Part shown: positions 54,231 to 64,000 of the stretch, one piece after another
Layout of the letters: the number at the start of each line of letters is the position of its first letter
Numbering within the stretch: the first letter of the stretch is position 1
Source of the DNA: Coffea arabica
Taxonomy: Eukaryota; Streptophyta; Magnoliopsida; Gentianales; Rubiaceae
Assembly (NCBI RefSeq): GCF_036785885.1
Contig: NC_092312.1
Location: 13,224,001 to 13,288,000, forward strand
Reading direction: 5' to 3'
Length of the DNA stretch: 64,000 nt
Notes under the pieces: model-generated
Told to the model about the DNA's origin: nothing
Databases searched by the model: none
What the model saw: only the letters and a program-made list of their open reading frames with translations
Made by a program: the position numbers and the translations under genes

Positions 54231-56370
54231 CACCAAAATTGATTCAATGTTTCAGAATGCAATATGGAAGTGTTAAAAGTTTATGATGGGACAAAATATT
54301 AAGTTTGGCAAATATTTTCTGGACAATATGTGAGATTTATAAGAGATTGAAACGGTTTGAAGGCGCCATTTGATTTTACATGGAAAAAAAAATAGTCACT
54401 ATTATTTAGCAAGAGAAGATTTGAGAGAAATTGGCAAGTTATTGAAAGTTAGTCGCAGTTATTTTGATAAGTATATCTGACGAACTGTTTATTTTCCTCC
54501 ACAATCCTACAACAAAATTTGCAGGACACAAAATACAGGAAAGTGCAGAGAAATTTTCTAAACTTTAGTGCTAAATGAATACACACAAAGAAAGAATAGC
54601 GAACTTTTGTTCACTTTCCTACATTTTAACCTTGCAGCCAAACACTACCAAACTATGCGTGTGAAAGGATTCTAATGCTGCTAGGGCTATGGAAGTTCTA
54701 ATTTGAGACCTTGAGTTAATCAGAAACTAACGTGCCTTAGCCTTTTAAACATGCATTTTGTGTAGCCGTCTAGGTGCTATTGAAGTCACACAAAGTCATT
54801 AACTATAGAAAACGTTAACTCTGTGTGGATGAGTTTTTTACATTTTCCAAAAATGTAAAAAGATGCAAGGTTTTCAGTATCCAATATTTGACATTCAAAG
54901 ATCCTACCAAAAAAAAAATTTTTTTTTTTGTTCATCACTTAACTTGAACCCGGCTATTGATATAAACATTATCACTGATAGTTCAAAAAAATGTAAGCAG
55001 GATCAATTGATGGTAGCCGTAAGTATCAGCACCCCTACATTACTCAATAATTTGTTCATACAAATTAATTGTTGAACAATTACGTTAATTTTTTAAATTT
55101 AAAGTAACAAGTGTTTTAATTTACTATAGTAATAGTCAATAATCTTGCACAATTACATTAATTTTTTTTTTTTAATTTAAAGTAGTTTTGATAACCGATG
55201 AATTGACATGAAAACTTCAAAAGACAAGTTGGATTCGAAACCCAACACTAACTGGGACGCCGCACAATACTGTTCGGGCCTTAATTAGTTACTGGACCTC
55301 AACAACTCAAGTCCACTAGATCTGTGTTTCTCTGAACATTGGTTAAGCACAGCAAACCTTAAGGCCCAATCGATCCCACCCACGCCAAGAAGAAAAGGTC
55401 TCTGTGGAGAGTTCTTGTGCTCTATACTTCAGCAGTTCCCTTTGTTAAAAAAAAAATAGAAGGGCAAAATATCTCAGTGATCCTTAAACTATTACAAATT
55501 TTAACTTTTTTACTTTTCAACTATTAAATAAGCAATTTTAGACTCCAACTACTTAAAACGTATACTCGTAACCTTTCTGTCAACTTAAGTCGTTACGTCT
55601 AACAGAAATAGCACCAAAAATTTCAAGATCCACCTTTATTATTCTGTCGAACATAACGATTCATGTTGACATAAGAGCTCTGAGTATATGTTTTAATTAC
55701 TTAGAGGGTTAAAAGTGTCCATTTAATAATTGAAGAGTTAAAAGTTGAACTTGGTAATAGTTTAAGGATTATTGGGCCATTTTGCCCAAAATAAACTTAA
55801 AAAGATACCTGCAACTTTGACTCCTTTTTTTTTTTTTTTTGTCCTTTAAGTTTATAAGAGTAGCCTCTCATAAATGGAAATAAAAAGCTTCTGATGATTG
55901 GCTTCAAGTTACATGCTGTACATGGAATTTACTTACACGGAAGATATTTCCGTTTGAATTTCTTCACAAAACCTTCATCTGTCTTCTTTACTGTTCCAAA
56001 GACAAGGTCATAATAATATGTTAAACAAGTTTTTAGAAATTAATTTTAAGTTTCCTTTTATTTCGCATTTTCTTTTTCTTCTTGTACTAATGTTGTCCCT
56101 GAACCAGAGCATTCTTCACGTCTTCTATTTATTAAAAAAAATTGAATCAACAAATTATTATGTTGCGCAAAAACATCATGAAGGCCTTCGAATAAGAACA
56201 TTAGTTCCTTTCTACAGAATATTTTGCAAGCATTGTTTCCACTTTGAGAGCAGTATGGTAATGTTTTTCTATCTGTACCGATCTAGTTTTGTAATTGAAT
56301 AAGGGCTTTTTTTTTTAACATGTATCTTCCATGTGTAATTTATTTCTTTTGATCAAACAAAGTATTTGTT
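54231..56370. other. Non-coding DNA
   Basis: About 2.1 kb, AT-rich, with A and T runs at 54907-54930 and 55822-55840. No gene recognised. The frame 56018-56302 has no known domain. Confidence 0.5.
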
Positions 56371-56533
56371 ATCCCTTGAGTTGGCCAAAATGGAAGAGTT
56401 AATGTTATACCTTCCTACCAATTCGGGTTCAAACCTCTTTTAGAACATCTGCCCACCGCACGGGAGTTGCCTAGTGCGTCTTACCCTCCGTTCCTGTGCT
56501 TATTACTACAATCCCTTGTCAGCCAAAAAAAAA
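56371..56533 (+). mobile_element. tRNA-derived SINE (163 bp) with target duplication
   Basis: Box A-like TTGGCCAAAATGGAAG is followed about 40 bp later by a B box GGGTTCAAACCTC, then a unique body and a 10-base A tail. Flanked by AAAGTATTTGTT (56359-56370) and AAAGTATTGGTT (to 56543), 11 of 12 identical. Full-length plant SINE organisation. Confidence 0.82.
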
Positions 56534-56602
56534 AGTATTGGTTGTTCTGTGCTAGAATGTGCATAGTTCTCTTCTTTAAAGAAAATGATAGTGTAATTTA
56601 CT

Positions 56603-56874
56603 ATAAAGATGATATTTAGACTTAAGTTATTACTACAAGGTATTGAATGATTGTTGCAACAACCAGAGCTCAACTACTAATTATAACTTCTAATTGCTTA
56701 TGGTAGCAATAGCTAAGATACCATATAAAGATGATCTTAAGTTATTACTACATGGCATTGAATGATTGTTGCAACAACCAGAGCTCAACTACTAATTATA
56801 ACTTCTATAAGCTCAAACTAGATATATTCTTGAAACATGATGTAATTGCTTATAGTAGCAATAGCTAAGATACC
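56603..56874. repeat. Two-copy tandem duplication with indels
   Basis: Copy 1 (56603-56723) and copy 2 (56724-56874) share TTGAATGATTGTTGCAACAA, CCAGAGCTCAACTACTAATT and AGCAATAGCTAAGATACCA. Copy 1 has about 8 extra bases early on. Copy 2 has about 40 extra bases (GCTCAAACTAGATATATTCT and following) before AATTGCTTAT. Confidence 0.93.
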
Positions 56875-57588
56875 AATAATCAAAGGCAGAATCTCCTCAG
56901 CTGATTTAAGGAATTCACCAAATATACTTCTTGTTTAAGCTTTTTATTTGAACCCCCACCATGTTACTTCTCTCACACGAAAAGAGAAAAATGACAGCCC
57001 TCCTACAAATCAAGCAAGAAAGCAAATCATTTTTTCATCTCTACCAAAGCTCTTAGTAATATCTTTTTTTTAAAAGGAGCTAAGAATCAGTGAGGAATGT
57101 TAACGTAGGCATAATGTAGAATCCAAATTTTAGTCTTCTAATAATAATTAATATGTGCAGGGCTACAAATTTGAATGGATAAAATAATCATTCAAAATAT
57201 TTATGTGAAAGATAAGAAAATAAATAATAGACACTATTATTATATCTCAAAACAGTAGAAGAAAGTCACACTACAATAAAAGCTTACTAACTCTTCCAGA
57301 CTCTCTAAAGAAAATATCATAACCGATGCTTTATTTATAACTAATCAGACTTGTTCGGTAAGCAACCACTTACATCAACAATTATCCAATAAAACACATA
57401 TTTTTAATTAACACAATTACAAAAAACCTGACTCCAATAAAACTAGCAAATAAATAATAGAAACTTCTAGTTTTTGGTTTATTTTGCCAACATATAACAC
57501 ATGGATTTAGTCCTTGCCGACCTCTCACAGTCTCACTATAAGTCTGAAGATGGTTTTTCTTTTTTCTTTTTTCTTTTTCCTTTTTGGA
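56875..57588. other. Non-coding DNA downstream of the phospholipase gene
   Basis: AT-rich. It includes the 3' flank of the PLA1 gene. A pyrimidine-rich run (TTTTTCTTTTTTC) lies just after the stop codon. Confidence 0.5.
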
Positions 57589-59097
57589 TCAGAAATCATC
57601 ATCTTCATGATCCTCCAGCTCCCATGATCCATCTGCCTGTTGAACCATGCCTTTATTCTGAATACACCACCAAGAAACCGGTACACAATGTTCATCCTTT
57701 AATACATCCATATATTTGTTAAGAAGTGCAACATCACGATTCACCACCAGCTTGAATCCTTCTTGAAGCCCTTGTTTTCCCGCGACTCCATGCATGTAGC
57801 ATTCCAGGCTATGCCAAGATGACAAATTTCCAGGATTTTTCAGGTACTTTGATTTAGTTGTATCAATTCGCAACTCTTCGCCGACATCGGCATAACCTAG
57901 CAATGGATAATTTGGAACAACATCTAGGGAATTATGAATGCGTAGGACTCGAAGGTTTTGTTGCTGAGAGAACACCTTTTTGAAGCCCTGCCCCCCAACT
58001 CGAGGGCTCGCGTACACAAAGGCTGTGACAGGACAAGCCTTGCCTGGATTCTCTAGAGATTTGTTGAATCCATTAGCAACTATGTCCACCGCATTAAGGG
58101 TTGCCACCGCGGCACCCAAGCTGTGACCTGTTACAGTTATACTAATTTCCTCATCTTTGAATTCCTCCACCAGCCTCCTGACCTCGTCCAGAACCTTAAA
58201 CATACATACCACAGGAGCAAAAAATTAAACTTCGTACCCAAAAATAAAAACTGAATAGTGTTGCCAAAAACAGCCCTAATTTAGAAAAGGAAAATGTTAT
58301 TTGCCCTCCCATCAACTGTTTTATCATATAGTCAAATAAATGAAAATTATATGATTAAAATAATAACAGAAGTGTGATTAACAAAAATAATAGTGCAAAT
58401 AATATTTCCCCAAAAGGAAAATGTGATCTTTTACCTGGTCTCTAGCACTGGTCTTGTTGAAAGGTGATCTTGAATCATCTGTTGTGTAGATGGAGTACCA
58501 ACCTTGATGCACCTTAGGATCATCATTTTCACCGAAAATCTTAGGTGCTGAGACTAAAACAAATTCAAGATCATTAACCCATTCCAAACTCCTAACTGTT
58601 CCTCTCCAAGCAATCACAATATCCCTTCTTCCTAGTGCAACTTTTCCTTCATCTGTCGCCACAGCAACATAACCCATCCAATTTGATTCCTTGCTCCATG
58701 CCTCTCTTGAGAACGATTTTAAGATAAAACCCTCAGGAAGTTGGATCGATGATGTCGCGTACAGGTATTTTGTCACACGATACTTAAAGGGATTGCCATT
58801 CTCAAGGCCAACCTTAGCGAAAAGATCTTTCTTTGCATAGAGGCAACTTCCTGCATACCTTGATGCCTTCTCTGCATTGAAGGAATCGTAAGTTGCTTGA
58901 GCCATTTCTCCATAGTGAATGATGTATTGACGAAGATCGTAATCGAGAGGATCCAATAGGCCATCCCAGTTGTTATTGCCGCCGAGAACTTCCCATCTTT
59001 TGTCTATGCTATCCATCTTTTTATCTATGGTATTGGAATCTATATTTTGGTCAGTGCTATCTGATTTTTGGGTCTTTTTTTTTTTTGTTTGAACCAA
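57589..59097 (-). CDS. Phospholipase A1-II (class III lipase), two exons
   Basis: Exon 1 is 59097-58435 and exon 2 is 58194-57589. The 240-nt intron has ACCAG/GTAAAA and TTTAAG/GTTCTG borders, both phase 0, giving 422 residues. It matches plant PLA1-II enzymes (closest in memory to PLA1-II gamma), cytosolic lipases that cleave the sn-1 acyl chain of lipids. Visible: the [21 protein letters not shown] start of the domain, [27 protein letters not shown], and the nucleophile elbow TGHSLG (Ser246). The presumed triad partners are Asp312 ([10 protein letters not shown]) and His349 (SSWHSLE). No plastid transit peptide is evident, unlike the PLA1-I/DAD1 class. All key residues are intact. The first 27 residues are Lys/Asp-rich, and the start may instead be Met28 (59016), because a TATA box sits only 17-24 bases above the first ATG. 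Confidence 0.95.
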
Positions 59098-59113
59098 TTC
59101 ATCGTATTGCTTA

Positions 59114-59121
59114 TATTTATA
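59114..59121 (-). promoter_or_regulatory. TATA box upstream of the PLA1-II gene
   Basis: The minus strand reads TATAAATA within GGTTATAAATATAAG. With usual plant spacing the start site would be near 59085-59090, at or just below the first ATG (59097-59095), which favours translation from Met28 at 59016. Confidence 0.6.
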
Positions 59122-60202
59122 ACCTACCCGTGTTGTGAATTTGTAATTCTTGGTCTTCAGGATGAGCTCATCCTATACACAAGTGAGGTTTCCTTGTTCA
59201 ACTTTGCACATTCCTGCACGTTTTGTCCGTCAGACTGTTGATTAACCTCATCCCTTCAACTTTTGTGACCAACATGAATGAGTGAGTCAGTTCTCAGTTA
59301 GCTGCGTTGACAAATTTGAAGGATAATGGTGAAATCAACCCAAGTAGTATTATTTCCAATCAATTCCTGGTGTAAATTTTGCGTAACACTTGTTTTATAA
59401 CCTTTGGTTCGGGGAACTTGATAGTGAAGTTTAACCCAAATTTGTCCAAAAATGTTGGCTTTCAATTTATTATTGTACGAGACGTGTAACAATATTAGTT
59501 TGACAAATAACATGAGACAGTTCTCAAGTCTAAAGCTGCCAACTGAACTTGCATTTTGTTTAGATGTACAATGAGTAAGACTAATGGAGTACTGCACGAA
59601 ATGGACAAGTTTGACATGTAGTGAATTGCCTATCTTCTTTAACTATGACAGTTCACTACCTTAAATTTCTTTAAAAACTTTTCAAATCAATTATTTTCTT
59701 CACTTGGAAAATCCATGTTATTACTAGAAAAGGATAATTCCTTTAACATAACATTTTTAAACGTTCACAGATATTTTAACCTTGGAGCATCGTTCAAGTT
59801 AACTATTGTTACAGATGAGTTGAAAGAACTCTTAGATTTATTCTTAGTAATTAGACATTTACATGCGTAGCTGCGTCAGTTAACTTCTCAATTCTACATA
59901 ACACTTGTTTGTTAATCATCACTAGAGAAACTTCACCTTGAATGTTGCTTTATTACTTATTATAGTATCAAACGCATAAGATATACAGCTTGATAGCTAG
60001 TATGAGAAGATTCGCATGGCGATAGCCGCCCGTTCAATTTGCACATATGTTTATTTGTATTGAGTCAGATACGGTGAGAGCACGGATTTGCCAGCTAAAT
60101 TTTTCATGTGGAGAATTGACTGTATAGGTATTTTATTCCATGGCCTATCCGTTTAACTGTGACATGTAATTAACTTAATTCGGCAAATACTTTTCAAATT
60201 TA
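59122..60202. other. Non-coding DNA
   Basis: Promoter side of the PLA1 gene. No other feature recognised. Confidence 0.5.
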
Positions 60203-60469
60203 GGCTTTGCTTGATAATTTAATTTTGCACTTGAATTCAACGAGTTTGGACCTTATTATATTCAAACACGTTTAATAATAAAAAATAGAATATATTAATT
60301 AATTAAGCGGCACTAAATTATCTAAGCAAAATTTACTCTAAAAAATAAGTAATAGGATGTTCACTTATCATTTAATGTAAAATATGCTTAAATTTTAGAA
60401 TTTTAGTACTTAACAATTCAATAATTTAATGAATTTTAATTTCAAATTTTAATTTAATCAAACGCATCC
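60203..60469. mobile_element. Putative MITE, inverted relative of 34733-35023
   Basis: Left GGCTTTGCTTGATAATTTAA and right end read inward GGATGCGTTTGATTAAATT mirror the ends of the copy at 34733-35023. Flanked by TTA on the left and TAA on the right. AT-rich, non-coding. Confidence 0.6.
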
Positions 60470-60771
60470 TAAGAATTTCTTGAGTGGAAATCCGTGCTAT
60501 TACTAGAAAATGATAAGTATTACTTGAATGTATGCACAGTCTAGCACGTTCACAAATTATTTTTACTTTGGAGAATACTTCAAGTTACGAATTTTAGGTT
60601 TATTCTTAAGTGGGACTTTTAAATGAGTAGAGATTCATTCTCACGTTTCCTTCAATCACTTACTCTATTCTCAGCCGCTTCAACCACCTGTTATTTTGAC
60701 CATGCAATTTGGAGATCATAGTCGTGTACAAGATGCACCGGAACAATTGCGCTCTTTTACCACACCATTAA

Positions 60772-61340
60772 TAGCGCTGCTAACTAGTCAAGCTGCTTGC
60801 AAGTAGCTCGTAAGTGACTCGATCAAATGATTAGTTTGAATTCAATTTTATCGAGTTTGAATTTAAGTTCGAATAACTCCATGCATATATCAAGTCAAGT
60901 TCGAACCTTTATTTGTATTTATATTATATATACTCATAGAATATGCATGGAGTTATTCGAAAGGACAAATAAGTGTCTATGTTTTGTATAATTTATTATA
61001 AGTTTTGTCTACTCAATAAAATTCTTAAATGGTAAAAAAGTAATATTGTAACAACTAAAAAAGAGACAAGAATTTTAGGTCATTTACCATAATTTTTCGA
61101 GTTTTTTTTTCAAAATTTTCAAGTTTTATTTCAATTCTTGGAGCTTGTTAAGATTTGAGACTAATCTCGGGCCTTAATGAGTCGAGTCAAGTTTGGAAAT
61201 GCATACTGACAGGTTAAGTTGAGCTACATAATTTTCTATTCATTCGACTTGAGTTCGAATTTGAGTAGATTTATGTTGCATCAGAATTCGAGTTTGAACA
61301 TAGCACTATTCGAACTTGACTCGACTCATTAATACCTCTA
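60772..61340. mobile_element. Non-autonomous hAT element (569 bp)
   Basis: Ends TAGCGCTGCTAACTAGTC and, read inward, TAGAGGTATTAATGAGTCGA are an imperfect inverted pair of hAT type. The 8-bp flanks ACCATTAA (60764-60771) and TACATTAA (61341-61348) match at 6 of 8. The interior is filled with GACTCGA / TTCGAA-type motifs in both orientations. No transposase. Confidence 0.7.
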
Positions 61341-62009
61341 TACATTAATTTGTCTATGCAAGTATCCATACAATTCCTACATCATTATAATAAATTTCCA
61401 ACGTTTGAATGGTAGGTTTTGGCCTAATATGTGCCTTTGCACATTTTTGGAGTCTAAGGTCAACTCCTGTCGATTCAAACTTGCAAGTAATCTATCTATA
61501 AGCATAGAAATACTGTAGTAAGTATTATCCATAAAATTTGTCAAATTTCTTTTATGAAATTGCCACAAATTATTGACCTGGACAAAATTTGAGAAAGAAA
61601 TATCGACCTAATATAATTAAAACTCAAATTGACATCTCAAAAATAAAATATTTCATGCACAAATTCCACTTACCAAGGTTGTTTTATCTCTTAATATTCA
61701 GGTAAAGTTTGTCTGAGATGCAAAGGCTGTAAAGGGAAGAAAATCAAGCAAATGTCCATGTCTGCATTTCCTTCCCATTCTTGAAGTCGACAGCGGATCT
61801 TTTTTTTTTCCTTTTGGTAATAGATATTAGGTTTCCAAACCTCTCGGGCTACGACTTTTCTTGAGGGCTTATCAAACGAGCTCAAGTAAGTCTTTGCTTA
61901 ATATTCCACCCAGTTGCGAAGTGACGATGCTTGCAAGTTCCGTAGGACCACGTCTGTCTAAATTGTAGTGAATCCACAATTGTTGGGTATTTATTCTTTT
62001 TTGGCGTTC
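61341..62009. other. Non-coding DNA
   Basis: Between two hAT-like elements. No gene recognised. Confidence 0.5.
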
Positions 62010-62756
62010 TAGGGGTGGGTGTGGGTCGGGTACCTATCCCGTCCACCATTTGATTGATCCGACCCGTACCTTACAGGTCAGCTATTTTGTGATTCTTACT
62101 CACCCCGCATATTAGCAGGTATCCAATTATAAAGTATCCGCTGAAATAGAGTCGGGTCAACCGGTACCCGATCCGCCCCACTTATCATTTAATTTTTAAA
62201 TAAAAATTATTTATACTAATTTAATTTTATATTTTACACATTCATCTAAGATTTAATAAAGATTTCTTTCTCAAAAAATGTTTCCCACAAAGAAACAAGC
62301 ATATGAAAAGAATACAAGATAAAGGAAAAAAATTAAAAGAATTCAAAATCAATAAAAGTTTGAAATAAGTTGCACATTTTTTTAAATATATGTTCCACAT
62401 TAATTAAACTCTTTTTTATAAAACATAAGATCATGACCTCTACAAATGAATCTTGTAAATAAATTATAGTCTCTCATATTTGTAATTCAATTTGTTCAAT
62501 GAAATTACTTATTTAGTTCTAAATTATTATTTTATAGTATGTATATAAAATAAAAAATAAAAAATATATATATGCCTGGCGGGTCGGGTACTTGTGGATT
62601 TTTAATTATGTGACCCTAACTCGCCCCGCATCTTAGCAGGTACCTGACCTTAGTTTGACCCGATCAAATAATACAAATCAAGTATCCTAATTTTCGGAAT
62701 GGGTCGGATCGGATATGACGGGTTTTCGAGTTAGCGGATAATTTTGCCCACCTTTA
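62010..62756. mobile_element. hAT-like non-autonomous element (747 bp)
   Basis: Left end TAGGGGTGGGTGTGGGTC and right end read inward TAAAGGTGGGCAAAATTATC are hAT-like. Subterminal GGGTCGGGTAC / GACCCG motifs occur in both orientations, and CACCCCGCATATTAGCAGGTA near the left is echoed by CGCCCCGCATCTTAGCAGGTA near the right. The AT-rich centre has no frame. No 8-bp duplication was found, so the borders are less certain. Confidence 0.6.
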
Positions 62757-62770
62757 TCCTTGACAATGAT

Positions 62771-62935
62771 GCGATTGGAAAGCAAATAATTTGCAGATTT
62801 TTTCTTATTAATCCCTAAACAAGATTTCTTTACTACTACTTTATCTTTCTAAATACTTTTGTATCTTACAAGCATCAAATTACAAAAATTGTTATGATAA
62901 ATAATAAAAAAATTCAATTAATCACTTAGAAGTTT
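62771..62935. mobile_element. CTACAGTA-family MITE, decayed copy
   Basis: Starts GATTGGAAAGCAAATAATTTGC and includes a TTGTATCTTACAAGCATCAA segment aligned with the family core. Strongly diverged, close to the end of the preceding hAT-like element. Confidence 0.4.
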
Positions 62936-63334
62936 GTAAACTACCTTATTACTAATAAAACTATTGGAAATAAAATTACAACTTAATGTCATAAATGTTT
63001 CTTTTACTCCCCTACTCCCACTTTGATAATTTTGTTTTCCTTTTTCATTTGTTCCAAATTATAATCCACCTTTCAATTAAAGAATATAGTTAACTTTTAA
63101 CTTCTTTAAAATACCCTTATTTAATATACATTGTTATCAGTAAATATAGCCTAACTTATTGAATATAGTCAATTTTTCACCAATAATTGTTCCGATGGAT
63201 TAAGCGGTTTATGGATAAAACTGGTGCACCTTGGAAAGTGGGAGGAATTTAATAGCAGTTACCCGATGTATTGGATTGATAACAACTTAAAGGATGATCA
63301 CATGGGCTGATTTGAAGAATATAAGTGGCAAATC
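62936..63334. other. Non-coding DNA, possibly the upstream part of the LINE
   Basis: No gene recognised. The LINE below may begin somewhere in 63190-63334. Confidence 0.4.
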
Positions 63335-64000
63335 ATGTTTCAACTGCTAACTTATTTAGCATTGATGGCAAAGAACCAATTTTGCTGTACTGGGGAGAGA
63401 ACAAAATTGGAGACAAAGATACAAGCAATTCATAGCCAACCAGAGCAATTACAGAAGGCAGGGGAAAGGCAGCAACGAGAGAACCAGAGGACATCAAATA
63501 CATTGCCTGACAGAAGCCTCCAGAGGCACGGATAAAAATTAATGTGGATGGAACTTGTAGTGGAAATCTGGGAGCAGCGGATGCAAGCGGATTAATTAGA
63601 GACCAGTGGGGAATATGGAGAGGGGGATTCCTGGCAAATGTGGAAACCACGACCAACATTAGTGCAGAATTATGGGCTACACAGCGTGGGCTAAAATTAG
63701 CCTGGAATATGGGATTTAGAAAGGTCGTTTTGGAAACTGATTCTAAAGCTAGTTTAGAGCTTCTATCAAAGCTGCCCCCTGACAGTCCACATCACAACCA
63801 GATAAGGCAAATACTGAGCTTTGTGGAGCAACAGTGGAAATGCAGATTGCAACACCAGTGGAGAGAAGGGAACCAGTGTGTGCTGATTTCTTAGCAAGGG
63901 AGCACCTATACTCACACCCAGGAGGAAAGTTTCTTGCTGCACCACCAGTCGACATAGGAGCCTGCTAACTCGAGATGTGATGGGCGTTGCTATGCCTAGA
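63335..64000 (+). mobile_element. LINE fragment with RNase H, at the right window edge
   Basis: Plus strand. 63335-63535 encodes a post-RT linker (FQLLTYLALMAKNQFC, QLQKAGERQQREN). A frameshift near 63520 leads to an RNase H domain from about 63525: INVDGTCSGNLG, the SAELWATQRGLKLAW helix, VLETDSKASLELLS, HNQIRQILSFV. Near 63880 an apparent two-base insertion (CAGTGTGTGC) moves the C-terminus (ADFLAREHLYSH...APPVDIGAC) to another frame, ending at about 63969. A remnant of a different LINE lineage from those at 7.5 and 36.9 kb, judged by its C-terminus. It may continue past the window. Confidence 0.82.

Noticed and set aside
1..64000. CRISPR arrays, bacterial operons, rRNA or tRNA genes
   Set aside because: None found. 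tRNA-like motifs (56381-56440, 39390-39445) belong to SINEs with A tails and target duplications, not to tRNA genes.

Overview
The window looks like nuclear DNA of a flowering plant, most likely a eudicot. It is AT-rich with long gene-poor stretches, GT-AG introns, TATA boxes and plant-type transposable elements, and it encodes a plant sterol C-22 desaturase (CYP710A) relic and a plant class-II phospholipase A1. The species cannot be named from sequence alone. Bacterial features (operons, CRISPR, insertion sequences) are absent. I saw no tRNA or rRNA gene.

Layout. 1-2355: 5' part of a Ty3/gypsy retrotransposon on the minus strand (LTR, initiator-Met primer site, gag-protease, start of reverse transcriptase), cut by the window edge. 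3040-3920: a decayed LTR of the same family as the large element further right. 4378-5334: a non-autonomous hAT transposon beside a nearly full-length but disabled CYP710A gene (5360-6886). 7.4-11 kb: two 5'-truncated LINE insertions with target duplications, a small 9-bp-TSD MITE inside a tandem duplication, and copies of a MITE family. 12864-29816: the centrepiece. A PIF/Harbinger-like DNA transposon, about 4.3 kb without its insert, has been split by a young 12.6-kb Athila/Tat-type Ty3/gypsy element at 12964-25602. The Harbinger element keeps a two-exon MYB/SANT gene, has no recognisable transposase, and appears to carry a captured fragment of a U-box ubiquitin-ligase gene. 32.4-34.2 kb: a solo-LTR-like block. 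36.9-37.5 kb: a LINE 3' end. 38.9-39.7 kb: a deletion derivative of the same Harbinger family, itself carrying a SINE. 42.3-44.0 kb: an intact gene for a multi-pass membrane protein with a flavin-reductase-like C-terminus. 44-57 kb: mostly non-coding DNA with degenerate tandem repeats, a diverged duplicated segment and a tRNA-derived SINE. 57.6-59.1 kb: an intact two-exon phospholipase A1-II gene. 60-64 kb: more MITE and hAT relics and a LINE fragment at the right edge.

Only two ordinary host genes look functional: the membrane protein at 42318-44009 and the phospholipase at 57589-59097. Neither is in an obvious pathway cluster with its neighbours. The rest records layered transposon activity, and the nesting gives a relative order: Harbinger first, then Athila; Harbinger MITE first, then SINE; tandem duplication first, then the 9-bp-TSD MITE. 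All alignments, identities and splice predictions here were made by eye.
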